Shown: positions 1 through 10,989 of the stretch, piece by piece
Numbering within the stretch: the first letter of the stretch is position 1
Layout of the letters: every line of letters starts with the position of its first letter
Origin: Alternaria dauci
Taxonomy: Eukaryota; Ascomycota; Dothideomycetes; Pleosporales; Pleosporaceae
Direction of reading: 5' to 3'
DNA length: 64,000 bases
NCBI RefSeq assembly: GCF_042100115.1
Contig: NC_091276.1
Coordinates: 496,001 to 560,000 of the forward strand
Position numbers and translations under genes: made by a program
The notes under the pieces: model-generated
What the model saw: only the letters and a program-made list of their open reading frames with translations
The model's database searches: none
What the model was told of the DNA's origin: nothing

Positions 1-766
1 GGCCGCGATCTACTGCTGATATTTTCACGAAAGATTTGTGGGACGAGTAGCGCGCGGCCAATGCAAAGGCGGTGGATAGTAGTAACGCTTCATCGGGCGC
101 CAGATCCTTGAGGGGGTCGTCGCTGCATAGATGGATTCCGTATCGACGTAAGAATCTGGTCTTGTGCAGGATCGGTAGCCAAGCTTGAACGTGGTCGAAA
201 AAAAGATCCATGAGTTCTGTAGATATGGAGGCGGCCGGATGTTGATTCCGTGGACTGTCCGGTTGGCTACTATTGCTATCGGATGAAACTGAATAGGTTG
301 AAGGCGGTGGTAATAACGCATTCTCGAAGCCCAGCCCGCTGGTTGTGAAGTCGACCAAGTCTTGTGCTGACCTGAGCTCTCCCGGCTGGTGTGTAAGATC
401 CAGACCATGCAGGTGCCCCAGAGCTGAGTAGTCCATGGTATCGTCCAGCATGAACATTTCGGTAAGATTAGGAGACGTCTGGTCCATAGACGGCCCGGCT
501 GACGAGTTGTTGTCGAGAAGTGGGAAAAGCCAGTCGACGTCATCGTTGAAAGCTCGCATTGGGGGCTTCTTCCTGGGTCTGAGGCTCGGAGTTGATCTCT
601 TTCGTTTACTAGGGAACTCGCAAAGACTGGATGTCCGATCGCATAGGCTGCATATGGGTAGTTTCCGGTCGCATCTAGTTTTCTTCTTGTGACATGATCC
701 ACAGGCTCGTCGAGAGTACGCTTGCGGCGGCGCTGTCATTGCTTCAGGTGCGGTATCTTCAGTCAT
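1..766 (-). CDS. Zn2Cys6 transcription factor, N-terminal part (runs off window)
   Basis: Reading from the ATG at 766 leftward, the frame stays open for 255 codons to the window edge, so the C-terminus is missing. Residues about 23-50 form a fungal binuclear zinc cluster (CGSC, then C after KKKTR, then CSLC and a final C), followed by a basic stretch (KRKRS, RPRKK) that fits the linker or a nuclear signal. After a Ser/Asn-rich acidic segment, a region from about residue 180 (MDLFFDHVQAWLPILHK, then DEALLLSTAFALAARYS) resembles the start of the fungal transcription factor middle homology domain. Such proteins bind CGG half-sites and often regulate the cluster they sit in. Its position at the left edge of the PKS cluster suggests it is the pathway regulator; this is inference. 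No intron is needed in the visible part. Confidence 0.88.
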   Translation of the reverse strand, partial: MTEDTAPEAMTAPPQAYSRRACGSCHKKKTRCDRKLPICSLCDRTSSLCEFPSKRKRSTPSLRPRKKPPMRAFNDDVDWLFPLLDNNSSAGPSMDQTSPNLTEMFMLDDTMDYSALGHLHGLDLTHQPGELRSAQDLVDFTTSGLGFENALLPPPSTYSVSSDSNSSQPDSPRNQHPAASISTELMDLFFDHVQAWLPILHKTRFLRRYGIHLCSDDPLKDLAPDEALLLSTAFALAARYSSHKSFVKISAVDRG

Positions 767-1643
767 GGCGAATCACAGATAATTCGGTGATGTCATCCAC
801 TTCTCGGTGTCGAGGTAGCAGTTTAAAGATCTGAGGATGGCCCCAGGTATGCAGTGTGCAGTCGGAAGACACGGGAGCGGAACGGCGGCTGACAAGCAGA
901 TATTGCGGGGCTGGCCACACCTCGGCCTTTTGCCCATATGCCCATGTAGATATTAGAAGGGGGCTCTGGGACCCCGCATTAACAAGTCCACCCCGCAGAC
1001 GCATGGACCATTCCATACTAATCAGCCTGTCGCTGCGCAGAGATTTCAAGAAACACGACATCAGCGAGCACTTTATTTGTTAGAATGAAGGTGGTAAAAC
1101 ACTCAAGCGCTTACTAGAGACAGCACACAACTAGCCAACACTCGGAGGTGGCGCACATTATTGTTGAGACGGCGTGACGACAACAGCCCTCGCCGGCAGA
1201 CGTCGGTGGTGACATCATCTGCGGCGCGTTGACTTTCGCCCTAAAGACGCAGCTTTCGTCCGACCTTAGCAGCATCAGCGACGCTCTCAACGTGGCCCGG
1301 CCCGAGCCTCGAGTAATATAAAAAAAAGTACGGCAGATCTTCGATCCAATTAAGCAAGAGCTCATGTCCGCTGGAGAACTCAATTAATAGTTCACAGCGA
1401 ATACACTGCAGAATGGCAACACTGCAGAGGAGGCGAGGGCACCGGTCAAGGACGCCACAGAGGTTGGTAAAAGCGACACTAGATTGGTGTAAGACATCAG
1501 GAACAAAACACTACAAGGACAAGCCAACGCAGGTATATATAATGCACGAAGTGTCAAAACTCCATCTATGTAGATACAGCGTAAGGTTGTTATCGATATC
1601 AGAGACCCACTCAACCATGCCTCGACGAAAAAGATGCTCGCTT
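767..1643. other. Intergenic, no gene seen
   Basis: Upstream region of the transcription factor and downstream region of the first O-methyltransferase. Short open frames occur on both strands, but none shows a recognisable domain or intron structure. Confidence 0.5.
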
Positions 1644-2947
1644 TCATTTCGCCAATCCACACTCAATCAAGGCCTTCTTACCCTTCGTACCCTCCTCCTC
1701 CCACCAGATGTCTCTTATCTCCAGTCCCACCTTTCCTATCAGCTCCTTCCACTGACCCATAGTGCGTTCTCCTGAGGCCAAGTTCATCATCTGCCAATCC
1801 ATCTTGGCATCGAAGTGATCAAACTCCGTCTCTGCCAGAATGACCTCGTGAATCAATACCAAACTGTCCTCGGCCATTGCATCGACGATATTCTTCAAGA
1901 TGATAACGGCTTGCATCTCCGGCCAATCATGCAGAAGCATACGCAGGTAGAAGGCTTTGGCGCCCTTCAAACACTCTGGCATGGGGTCAAAGAAACTCTG
2001 TCCGACTGTCATCGCTCCATCAGGCAGCTCCTTAGCCTGCGCTATCACACTAGGAAGATCCAACAGCACGCATACGCCCTGCATTCCCTGCGCACGCTCG
2101 GAGAACTTGCGGACTTGATGGCCTATACCGCCGCCAATATCAATAAACAGGACGCGCGAAGGTTCACTGATGGCAAGGCGCTCCTTGACAGGGTACGCTG
2201 CAACAAACGTGTCGTGCTCGCCTGGCTTCCGGAGTGTCATTGTCTCATTGAATGCATTGAACATGCGCGCGTTCTCGGGCTTGTTCATGTAGTCAAAGTA
2301 AGTCTCGCCTTTGCATCCGTAGGCGTTGACAAAGGGACTTTCGCGCGCGTCCACGGGGTGTTTGTACCCGTTTGCAGCGAAGTAATCGGGAAACCTCACG
2401 GCTGAGCGGAAGTGGTATGAGAAGTGTATGACTGCGCTGCGGAGGGGCGAGCCATCAGCCAAGGCACGACCAAAAGCAGAGGGGGTGTATTTTGGTGGGG
2501 AGTCTGCTGGGGTTGTGGTGGCAGGAGTGAAGACCTCAGGAACCAAGAGTCGGAGAATACGTTCTGGAGGTGGTTAACCCGTGGTTTCTTGTTGTACTTC
2601 TGATATGAGGAAAGCCTTACGGATCAGTCTTATGTCTGCTTTGCTCTTCTTTGCTAGTTCAGCAGCGGTGATTGGCTCATCGTGTGCTATGGCAATGTCG
2701 ACGAGTTTGAGGTCGACGGCGATGATGATAACGATTGGGTCGTAAAGCGACTGGTATCATTAGCTCTTTGTTACATCGTCTCGTAATCGGAAAGACTCAC
2801 AAAGAAGTGACGCAGAAACTTCTCCAAAGGATTTTCCAAGGCGAGTGTAAGCTTCTCGGAGGCTTGCAGTAAAGCGAGGCGATCACTCTCCACAAGCCCT
2901 GCTGGTCCCTTACTGGCAAGGTCAAGGATATCTTGGGCGAGCGTCAT
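1644..2947 (-). CDS. SAM-dependent O-methyltransferase (COMT type), 398 aa
   Basis: Three exons are inferred: 2947-2801, 2750-2621 and 2563-1644. The introns are 50 bp (donor GTGAGT) and 57 bp (donor GTAAGG), and the joined frame gives 398 residues, normal for fungal COMT-like enzymes. The N-terminal part (ALENPLEKFL, then LVDIAIAHDEPITAAELA) matches the dimerisation/winged-helix region. SAM motif I is IDIGGGIGH, and the motif LLHDW supplies the expected catalytic base at His304. The enzyme should transfer a methyl group from SAM to a hydroxyl, probably a phenol, enol or pyrone hydroxyl, of a small molecule. It lies between the cluster regulator and the GMC oxidoreductase, so a tailoring role is likely. 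The substrate cannot be read from the sequence. Confidence 0.9.
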
Positions 2948-5070
2948 GTTGCGATGACTTGTCTCTATTCTTTGCTGACGGAGTTGGGATAGTTGACCGG
3001 CGCTCTAGTCCCCTCAAGCAGCACTTATACATCCGCGCTCGGTGTACGGTCAGACTCATATCAATAGTAGAGACATCGCTCCCCGAGCGAGAAGATCACC
3101 ATATGGAAGGCTTCTACCTTGCCATGTCGTCACCGTGTTCATGATACGACATGTGATCAGACTGATCAAGCTACCGCGGTCAATCACGTGTGTGTTTCGT
3201 TCCTATGCCAAGTTCGTAATGTACCGAGTCCGTGAAGATACCGAAGATGGGAATCCACCGAGATCACCATAATCCAGAAGGAGAGCAGGCATGATCAAAC
3301 ATCAATGGCAATCTTCCTTCAAGCTAACCTGGTGGCCAATGCTTGTTGCAGTGCTCAATTTATTGCTCGATGTGTATAGGCGATTAGCAGATGTGTATCG
3401 CGTATATGTTCATGCGAAGCATATCGGTTCTTTTGTCAGTGCTAGGGCTAAACCGCTTCTGGTCTGGGATTTGCTACTCAGAAGAATAGACTCTTTAGTA
3501 TGGCCGCTCCACGAGTGAACGGTAAATCTCACCGCTCTTCAAGGTTCAACAGCTGATAGATCTTCAGAGCCTGTAAATGCGCCGAATATTTGAAGAGCAG
3601 AGTGTATGAATATACCGAGCACTTGGATGCATCGAGTATGTGGATATAGCAAGAAGAAAGGGCTCCAGGGCGGAGGCGGAAGAAGTCTTTGCAGCAAACG
3701 GGTAACCCGATTAGGCATCGCGAGACTTGTTTAGGTAATCGTTGTCGCGAACTCGAAAGAATGCCGTCTCTCCATTCATGCTTCTCCAATTCGATGGTCG
3801 TCGCCTTTCTCAAGATTTTGCGCATCGGTGCCACACGAACTCTCACCGACTCCTACCTGATCATGTATCGCATTTCGCCCAAGCAACTACGATGAGGGCG
3901 TCGCGACGTGTTCCACGGGTCACCCACAAAAAGAAAGGTTTCGTTCCGTTGAATCTCCCCGTCAGCTTGTTCATTTGTGGACTTGCAGCAATGCGCAAAG
4001 GAATGAGGCCGCCAAAAATCGACTGAACCGAGTCTGCTGCCGGCATCATTAATGCGTCCAATGAGCGACAACATGCCAGAATGAATGAAAGGTTCACCGC
4101 CCCATGACACGCCACTGTAAGGACTATGGCTCGGAACACCGGCTCACGAAAACTGCACCGGCACATAAACATACGCATCGCGTACGATCGTATGGAGCAG
4201 TCATTCCGTATGCGAATAAAGTTCGGCATACCCAGATACTTCTGGATGTATCGAATACGTGCGCATCGCTGTTCATTGGTGGTGGCTTAGCTTCCCCGCA
4301 CTTCCGGAGAACGCTCCTTGAGCCGTCGCATTGGCACCTGTCACTAGCACCATCAACAGGTGTGCGACTGCAGACTCCGGCCCTACCTGCTGGGCGGGCT
4401 TACATGAAGGTACGTAGATCGACATTGAGCCGCGATCTCGCGTAACCCCAGGCTCGGCAATGACGATTCTGCCTTGGCCTAGGACAGTCTACCTAGGGAC
4501 CATCGCGCGAGAATGCATATGCGCTATTGCGCGGTGCCACGAATGGCCTTCCCTTTTGCAAGGTACGAGAATTTCCAGTAACGTTGAACAGCACGCTGCT
4601 CTACTCTACGTGTTTCTCCTCCGTGTTGTCATCGTTGCCGGTGTAAGCAAGGCACCTTTGGAATCACCGCCTTCACCGGATCATGTACCATGCTCTCATT
4701 GTAAGAAGCCAAGATCTATCGCAACTGGGCTCATCCCGACATGAGTCGTTTTCATGACATGCAAATCGAGCATCACCGGCTTTGGCGGAGTCGTCCGGCA
4801 CTCTCGGCGTGGCTGACAGCAACTCCAGAGCTTGTTTTTTCAGCATGCAGTTGCGTGTACCAAGGCGCAGGAAGCCCACGCCTAAGGCCTTGGCTATTCC
4901 GTCCTTGATTCGCCCATAATAGCAAATACATTAGCTAGGTATAAAGAGATACATCCGCTCTACCGTGCTTGTATACCTTCCTCAGTACCACCATCTCGAA
5001 AAACGTGAGGCCAATTCGTTTTGCGCTCTTCTGATCGACTGGATCAAGGTGCAGGAAAAAGAGAGACAAG
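2948..5070. other. 2.1-kb divergent intergenic region
   Basis: Lies between two divergently transcribed cluster genes and is unusually long for this cluster. Open frames of 60-122 codons occur (for example minus strand 3861-4229), but none has a recognisable domain, signal peptide or splice-supported extension. I see no clear transposon ends. Confidence 0.45.
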
Positions 5071-7126
5071 ATGCGGTATTTCACCGCAGCTCAGACGTCG
5101 ACATGTCTATTGCTTTCGATCTCGTCTTTGGCCAGCATAGCCTCTGCTTGGCCAACGTACAATCTACACAATTCACAGCTAGGGAAACGGCAGGGGCCAG
5201 CCGACCTTCCACAGCAAGGAGGTCAAGATGATGAGCCCGTTTTCAATGAAGAGTACGACTTCATTGTCGCAGGTGGTACGTACCATACTTTGATCCCCCC
5301 AAAGCTGCTCCAGCCTTACATCCCATTCGCACCCACTTGTCAGCATGTCTCGAGGAATTCACTAACAGTATGCAGGAGGAACAGCGGGTATGGTTCTGGC
5401 TAATCGCCTTACAGAATCTGGACGCTTTTCTGTGCTTGTCCTTGAAGCTGGCCCTGGCCCGGAGCAGGTCCTATCATACGAATCACCGGGTGGCAATCAG
5501 TTCATCAAAGGCAGCGTGATCGACTGGGGTCTTTTGACTACACCACAAGAACACTTGAATAATAGAACCCTGCAATACCTTCGTGGACGAACCCTCGGTG
5601 GCTCTAGCACGACAAATGGTCTTTACTATGCACGAGGCTCAGCCAGCGTGTACGACCATTGGGCCGAGTTAGGCAACCCAGGATGGGGCTGGAACGATGT
5701 GTATCGCCTGTTCAGGAAGAGTACCAAGATGAATGCGCCCACCGCAACGCCAGAGCTTTCAGTGTTCAGCCAAGACTACAAGACGTTTAACGCTGATGCG
5801 TATGGCGGAGGACCACTCGAGCTGGGCTTCCAAGGATATGTCCCGCCATCTACGAACGGATTCATCGTCGCTTGCAGCGAAGCCGCGAACATACCCATTG
5901 TTGAGGATCTCAATCTTGGTGACGGCGTGGGTGTGAAGCACGGAACGGCTACCGTCAACAGTATGCTACGAAGAAGTTCTAGTTACGACAGCTTCTACCA
6001 ACAAGCTCGCAACCGAACAAATCTAAGGGTATTGCACGATGCGCCTGTCACTGGCATCGTTTTCAGCAGTCCATCTAGCAATGCGACAAACTCCACCAAC
6101 AGCAGACCGCGTGCCATCGGTGTCAGCTATATAAACCAGCTGACTGGCTTCTCAAGTCAGGCAAGAGCACGAAACGAAGTCATCGTAAGCATGGGTGCTT
6201 TCCACTCGCCCCAGCTCCTCATGGTCTCCGGCATTGGCCCAGCTGCCGAACTTGAGAAAGTCGGCGTACAGCCCGTCGTAGTCAATGAGAACGTTGGCCG
6301 CAATCTCAATGATCACTCTGTGTTCAGTATCATGGCGCGTGCGCAGGACAATGCCTCCACAACAGACATGTCTCGCACGCCCCAGAATCTGCGTGCCGCT
6401 CAAGAAGCATTCTACCAGAATCTCACCGGCCCATACACCGCTCCATCTGGTGTGACGAACGGCTTCCAAAAGCTCACTGAGGACCAACTCCGCGAAATTG
6501 GCGCGCAGGCCGTCATTGACGCTGGTCTAGCGAACCAGACACACATTGAGTACCTATTCGAGAGTGTCTGGTACCCATGGATTCCGACACCATACTGGGC
6601 GCCACTACCAAACGACTCGTACATCTCCGTCACGGCATCTAGCATGGTTCAGCTGTCTCGTGGTACAGTGACCCTCCGCAGTGCCTCCATGTCTGATAGC
6701 CCCCTCATCAATAGCAACTACTATGCCGATCCCACCGATGGCGCCGTTGGTATTGCTTCGTTCAAGTACCTCCGCGCCATCCTTCGCCACCCAGCCTTGT
6801 CCCGCTTCACAATCGGGCCGAACGCTGGTGAAGTCAGCCCTGGTCCCGCGGTCGCTGACGATGACGATGAAGCTATCCTGGAGTACATCAAAGCGAACAC
6901 GATCCCGAATTGGCATGCGACTGGTACGAATCAGATGCTGCCATTGGAGAATGGAGGTGTTGTTGATAGTAGGCTGAGAGTGTATGGAGTCGATGGACTG
7001 AGAGTCATCGATTGTAGTATTGTGCCGGTACTTCCAGATGCTAACATCTTGGCGAGTATCTATATGGTTGCTGAGAAGGGTAGTGAAATGATCAGGGAGG
7101 ACTGGGGCGATGAGATGTCTGATTGA
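5071..7126 (+). CDS. Secreted GMC-family FAD oxidoreductase, 651 aa
   Basis: Two exons, 5071-5275 and 5376-7126, joined across a 100-bp intron (GTACGT...GCAG). The splice restores the FAD dinucleotide motif as VAGGGTAG, which neither exon alone encodes. The first about 26 residues look like a signal peptide ending near ASA, and a Lys-Arg pair shortly after (GKRQ) could be a Kex2-type site. Other family landmarks are the LGGSS motif near the FAD-binding region and the C-terminal NWHATGT with catalytic His582, plus the second active-site position at Asn625. Such enzymes oxidise alcohols with FAD and oxygen, or act as dehydrogenases or cyclases. Several potential N-glycosylation sites (NAT, NST) fit secretion. 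In the cluster it may do a late oxidation outside the cytosol, as proposed for other secreted GMC tailoring enzymes. Cluster membership is inferred from position. Confidence 0.9.
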
Positions 7127-7440
7127 ACGTAGAAGCACTTCGGATATGCATAAAAGCATGACAAGAAACATTTACTACTATCTACATCGACTTGCCTCCT
7201 CGCGCAGAAGCTACAAGATGATGTGTGCCCACAGACTTCGCTGACCTCAGTAGTCCTGGTTCTAGCGTAGACGTCGGAGCATCAGTCTAAGTCCAAACAT
7301 TTCGTCGTCAAACGAGGATACCTTAACCTACACCTGACATGTCAAGCAACGTCGTGCAGACGCGTTGCTGGTTTCCAGGATAGCTTCAGCATCAACCAAC
7401 TCATTCCAGAGACCAACAAACGGCATGTGCGAGCATCTCG
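7127..7440. other. Convergent 3' spacer
   Basis: Separates the ends of the GMC oxidoreductase and the first 2EXR gene. Nothing coding is seen. Confidence 0.5.
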
Positions 7441-8856
7441 TCAAATCATACCGGCCCACCTCATAATATTCTGCTGCTCTTGCAGCACGACAGGATCGTC
7501 AGGCGCCATCACCAGAGCTTGGCTGATAAACATCAAAGCCATGGGAGCCTCAAAGACGTCGCCCCAAATCCTAATGCACAGTGCCCTCCGGTACGCATAA
7601 TTGGCTGCGAGAGTGTCGGGAATGCTCCAGGTATACCCCTCTTTCCAGTATCCTTTTTGAAGGCACATTTCGACCGACTGCAAGTCAAACTCTACCGACA
7701 ACTTCTGCCGCTTTCGAACATTGAATGGTGTAGCAGCAACATCAGAGCACCCACCCCACAATACGATGCTGGCTTGTATCCAATTAAGACCGAGGGAGCA
7801 GTCCAGCAATGCCAACTTTTCGATTTCGTCCTCCCCACCCGTATTCGTAAGCTTTGTCCAGACTTTACTTTGGCGCATACGGCTCACCTTCGCCAATGCG
7901 TCTTCCCAGATTGATATTGTATCGTTGACACTACCCTCCTGGTAAAGCTTCATCCCAATCTCTTTCATCCCTATCATGACATCGAAGTCGTTGTCAAACC
8001 CTTCAAACTCGTCCGATGTCATCCTACTTCTGAGCTTAGCCACCATCTTTGGTGTCACAGGTCCGTGAACCTCGACGCTTTTGATGTCTCTTAGTGAAAG
8101 TAAGGGTTGCAATATCGTCTTTTGAGTAGTCTCGGAGAAGAAGCCGGCAAGATCGTCCCGATACCATGGGCGCTCAAGCTCGAGCATCGGAACCACTTTG
8201 ATTACCATTTCTAGGGATATAGCTAGCTCTGGTATATAGGGCTCTGCTCTCTTGAAGTTGTCGCAGAACACCTTAAGGTCGGTTGCACGGATGACCACGT
8301 CAGCCAGCTCGGACTTGCATGATTTGTCCTCATTCTTGCGGAGTGGGCGCATCGCTGACGACATAAAGATGTCTACCAAGTGTCTATGTATGAACTGTCA
8401 GTAAGCCAATATCACGCAATAACTCGGGAAGTCGAGCAAGGAGACCCTAACATACCCGCTGAAATGCGCTGCACAGAGCTTCCTCGCGACGACTGCAACA
8501 CCCAGACAGCAAGTCATTTCTTCGAGAGGTAGAGCTTCTGGACAGCAGATACGAATGAAACGGTTGGTTTTAACCATGACATCATAGGCTTCGCGATGGA
8601 TCTGGCTATTGACACGAAGGATGGTCGGGTCGTTCGTGCGCGGAACGATGAAAGCGCCCGATGTATCAGGACCGTCTTTGAGAAAGTTGTCGCGAAACAC
8701 CTGAGTGTTGTCTTGGGATTTGCCAAACGAACAAAGCAGTAAAGTGTAAACTTTGTTGCGCAGCTCTCTGGGAAGATCCATGAAGCGGAAGGGCGTGACA
8801 GGGTCGGTGGTAGCCATATTAGCCATGCTAGCGGTAACGTTGTCGATGTTGGCCAT
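7441..8856 (-). CDS. 2EXR-domain protein, array copy 1, 447 aa
   Basis: Exons 8856-8456 and 8383-7441 are joined across a 72-bp intron (GTATGT...ATAG). An alternative acceptor 11 bp earlier gives a premature stop, so the CATAG acceptor was chosen. The N-terminus has the 2EXR/F-box-like signature FRFMDLPRELRNKVYTLLL, followed by a motif shared with the two neighbours (NRFIRI after AYDVMVKT). The C-terminal half is helical and TPR-like, with the shared GYWKEGY motif. The longer open frame upstream begins at a non-ATG codon, so the ATG of MANIDNV was taken. The function of the family is unknown; 2EXR proteins are expanded in filamentous ascomycetes. Nothing ties it to polyketide chemistry except its location. 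Confidence 0.75.
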
Positions 8857-9394
8857 CTCAGTGTTGGGTATGACCGCCTTGTTCGTGACGACCGGGTGCG
8901 GGTAGACTGGAGATGCGAGAGAGAAGATGGTGGGGTAGCGTGTTGTTTTGATAACCACTGTGCGTAAGTGGGCTTGGCGTTCACTGAGTGACGGTGACGC
9001 AGCGGAAACTCACTGAGCAGTGGGAGCAAACGAAGCTAAGCGAGCAGACTCACCTATCACCGTCGCGGTCTGTGAAGATTGCTGAACGGCGTCGCATTTC
9101 GTGAACCATTGCATATTGGCTTGGGATTAGAGACACAAGAAGATACTCACGATACGAAGTCAGCAAGTGCAATCCACTATTCTGCAAGAACTACAGGAAT
9201 ACTCAAATTGTTATCAAGTCTTCACTATAAAGGATAAGGCTCAGTAAGAGAGGACAAGAAATCCAAAGCCGTTCACGCCAGTGCACTTCGTCCACAATCG
9301 ATTCTTGAACCCCCAATCAATGAGATATGGGCCAAAGCCTAGCACTAAAAGAAGAGTGTGAAGTAATATACCAGCTGTAACAAAGTCTCCCACA
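8857..9394. other. Intergenic spacer in the 2EXR array
   Basis: Upstream region of copy 1 and downstream of the broken copy 2. An open frame with non-ATG start continues upstream of copy 1's ATG to 8958. It could mean an additional 5' exon, but no good splice pair was found. Confidence 0.4.
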
Positions 9395-10769
9395 TCAGAG
9401 CAAGCCCGCGACCGAATTCAGGTTCGCATCGAAATCCCTCCCAGAAAGACACCACTTGACGATGACGGCGCGTGCCTTCTGCATATCTGTGTCGTCGGGA
9501 CAAAGATTAATCGCAATAACAATCAGGCGGAGAGCCAAAGTAGCGTCACTGATACTGCCGTAAAGGAGAGTGAGTATTGCCCATCGATGAAACGTCGTGG
9601 CAAGCAGAAGATCCGAAGGATTCCATTTATGTTTTCCTTCCAGTAGCCTGCCTCTGTGCACTTCCGCGATGCGACAAAAGTACAATCCGTCATGCTGTTG
9701 AGTGTATCCCTCCACAATGTGAGGTTACCTCCTTTTATCGCAGCAGAGTACATCTCGTAAATGGCAAGGGAACGACCCAGACAGCAATTGAACTGTAGTT
9801 CGACGATCGTGTCGACGAATGCATCTCCTCCCAACAATATAAGGTTGCTCCATGAGGTTGATACGCGGGCACCATCAATCTCTGCCATACACTGGGCCCA
9901 TAACGCTCCTGCTGCATGTTCGAAGCCCTCGTCCAATTTCTTTTGCGCGTCACGTCTATAGCTTCTGATCTTCTGAAGTAGCTCGAGAGGACTTGTCCAT
10001 CGGTTCTTGCGCATGTCGTTCGCTGTTGTGATCGCGAGTTGGGGTGATACGTGGCCATACACGCGGACGTCTCGGACTCCTCGGATGTGGGTTGAGAAAG
10101 GAGCTGATAAACTCTGCTGCACCTCTGTGGACAAGAACGTATCAAAAGCGTTTCTGTATAGCGGAGTCGGTTTGTCAAGAAGAGGCGCGACCTTCAACTC
10201 AAACCTGACAGTCCCATCGTAAAAGAATCGATTGAAGATATTGCACAAGGGCGACAGGTCTCTTAGAAGGACCATGACGCTCATCGGTGGCTCGCTTGAA
10301 GGACGCAGGGATGATGTCGACTTCGATAATATGACCTCGAGCATGAAGCCGTTGAATTGAGAGATGTGCTACTTGTTCGGATTGATGATTGTGACATTGC
10401 TTTTCTTGAGAATTCTGGTAAAAGGCAGATTCGTGGTTGTGTGGACGGCGATGAATCGGTTGGTCATTACCATGAAGTCGTAGGCTTCATGATTTGCTCG
10501 ACGGTTGACGAGGAGGATAGCTGTATGGGCGCAGTGACCAGCTACATCAAGAGGTAATCGCAAGCGCTCAAGGGACTGTGTGGGAGGAGGGCCGAAGGCA
10601 CATAGCAAAAGAGCGTATATCTGATTGCGAAGTTCTCCGGGCAAGTCCTAAAGGTTGGTACGTGTAGTCAGTTTCTGTCTCGCATGCAATCCGTAGATAC
10701 CTTATGAACCATCAAGCGAAAGGGCTGTTATGCGTGCCTGTTAAGACGATGAATTTGATTGGAAGCCAT
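9395..10769 (-). pseudogene. 2EXR-domain paralogue, array copy 2, disrupted
   Basis: Homology to copies 1 and 3 runs the whole length but the reading frame is broken at three places. From the ATG at 10769, an in-frame TAA lies at 10730-10728, before the DLPGELRNQIYALLL motif. A second in-frame TAG at 10371-10369 splits NPNK from the following HISQFNGF, which aligns with the VDKFKGY region of copy 3. Near 9630-9640, at the conserved GYWKE motif, the frame shifts and the matching C-terminus (KWNPSDLLL...) continues in another frame. A plausible 53-bp intron lies at 10700-10648. Both nonsense codons could come from CAA or CAG by C-to-T change at CpA, as in repeat-induced point mutation, but that is inference. 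A shorter protein starting at MVHK (10708) would still meet the TAG and the frameshift. Confidence 0.75.
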
Positions 10770-10989
10770 GCTAAGTATGTTTTGTTCAATGGAGGAGCGG
10801 TGAGAAAGGAAGTGAGTGTGAGAGGATTGGAGAAGTAGCAGTTGAGCGCTTTAGCCAAAATGGTCCTAGCTTCCCCGTTAAACACCAAGACCTCTGCGGT
10901 GAAACAGACGACTCGGAACATAGAGGTCAATCACCATCCTCAAGCAGTATCGAAGAGACCTATGGTCATAAATGTGACTGAAATTGGTT

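Noticed and set aside
25..702. 225-codon minus-strand frame at the left edge
   Set aside because: It is a frame shadow; the zinc-cluster motif and middle homology region lie in a different minus-strand frame that runs off the window.
3861..4229. 122-codon minus-strand frame in the OMT-GMC spacer
   Set aside because: Hydrophobic stretches suggested a membrane-protein remnant, but no family pattern or extension by splicing could be found.
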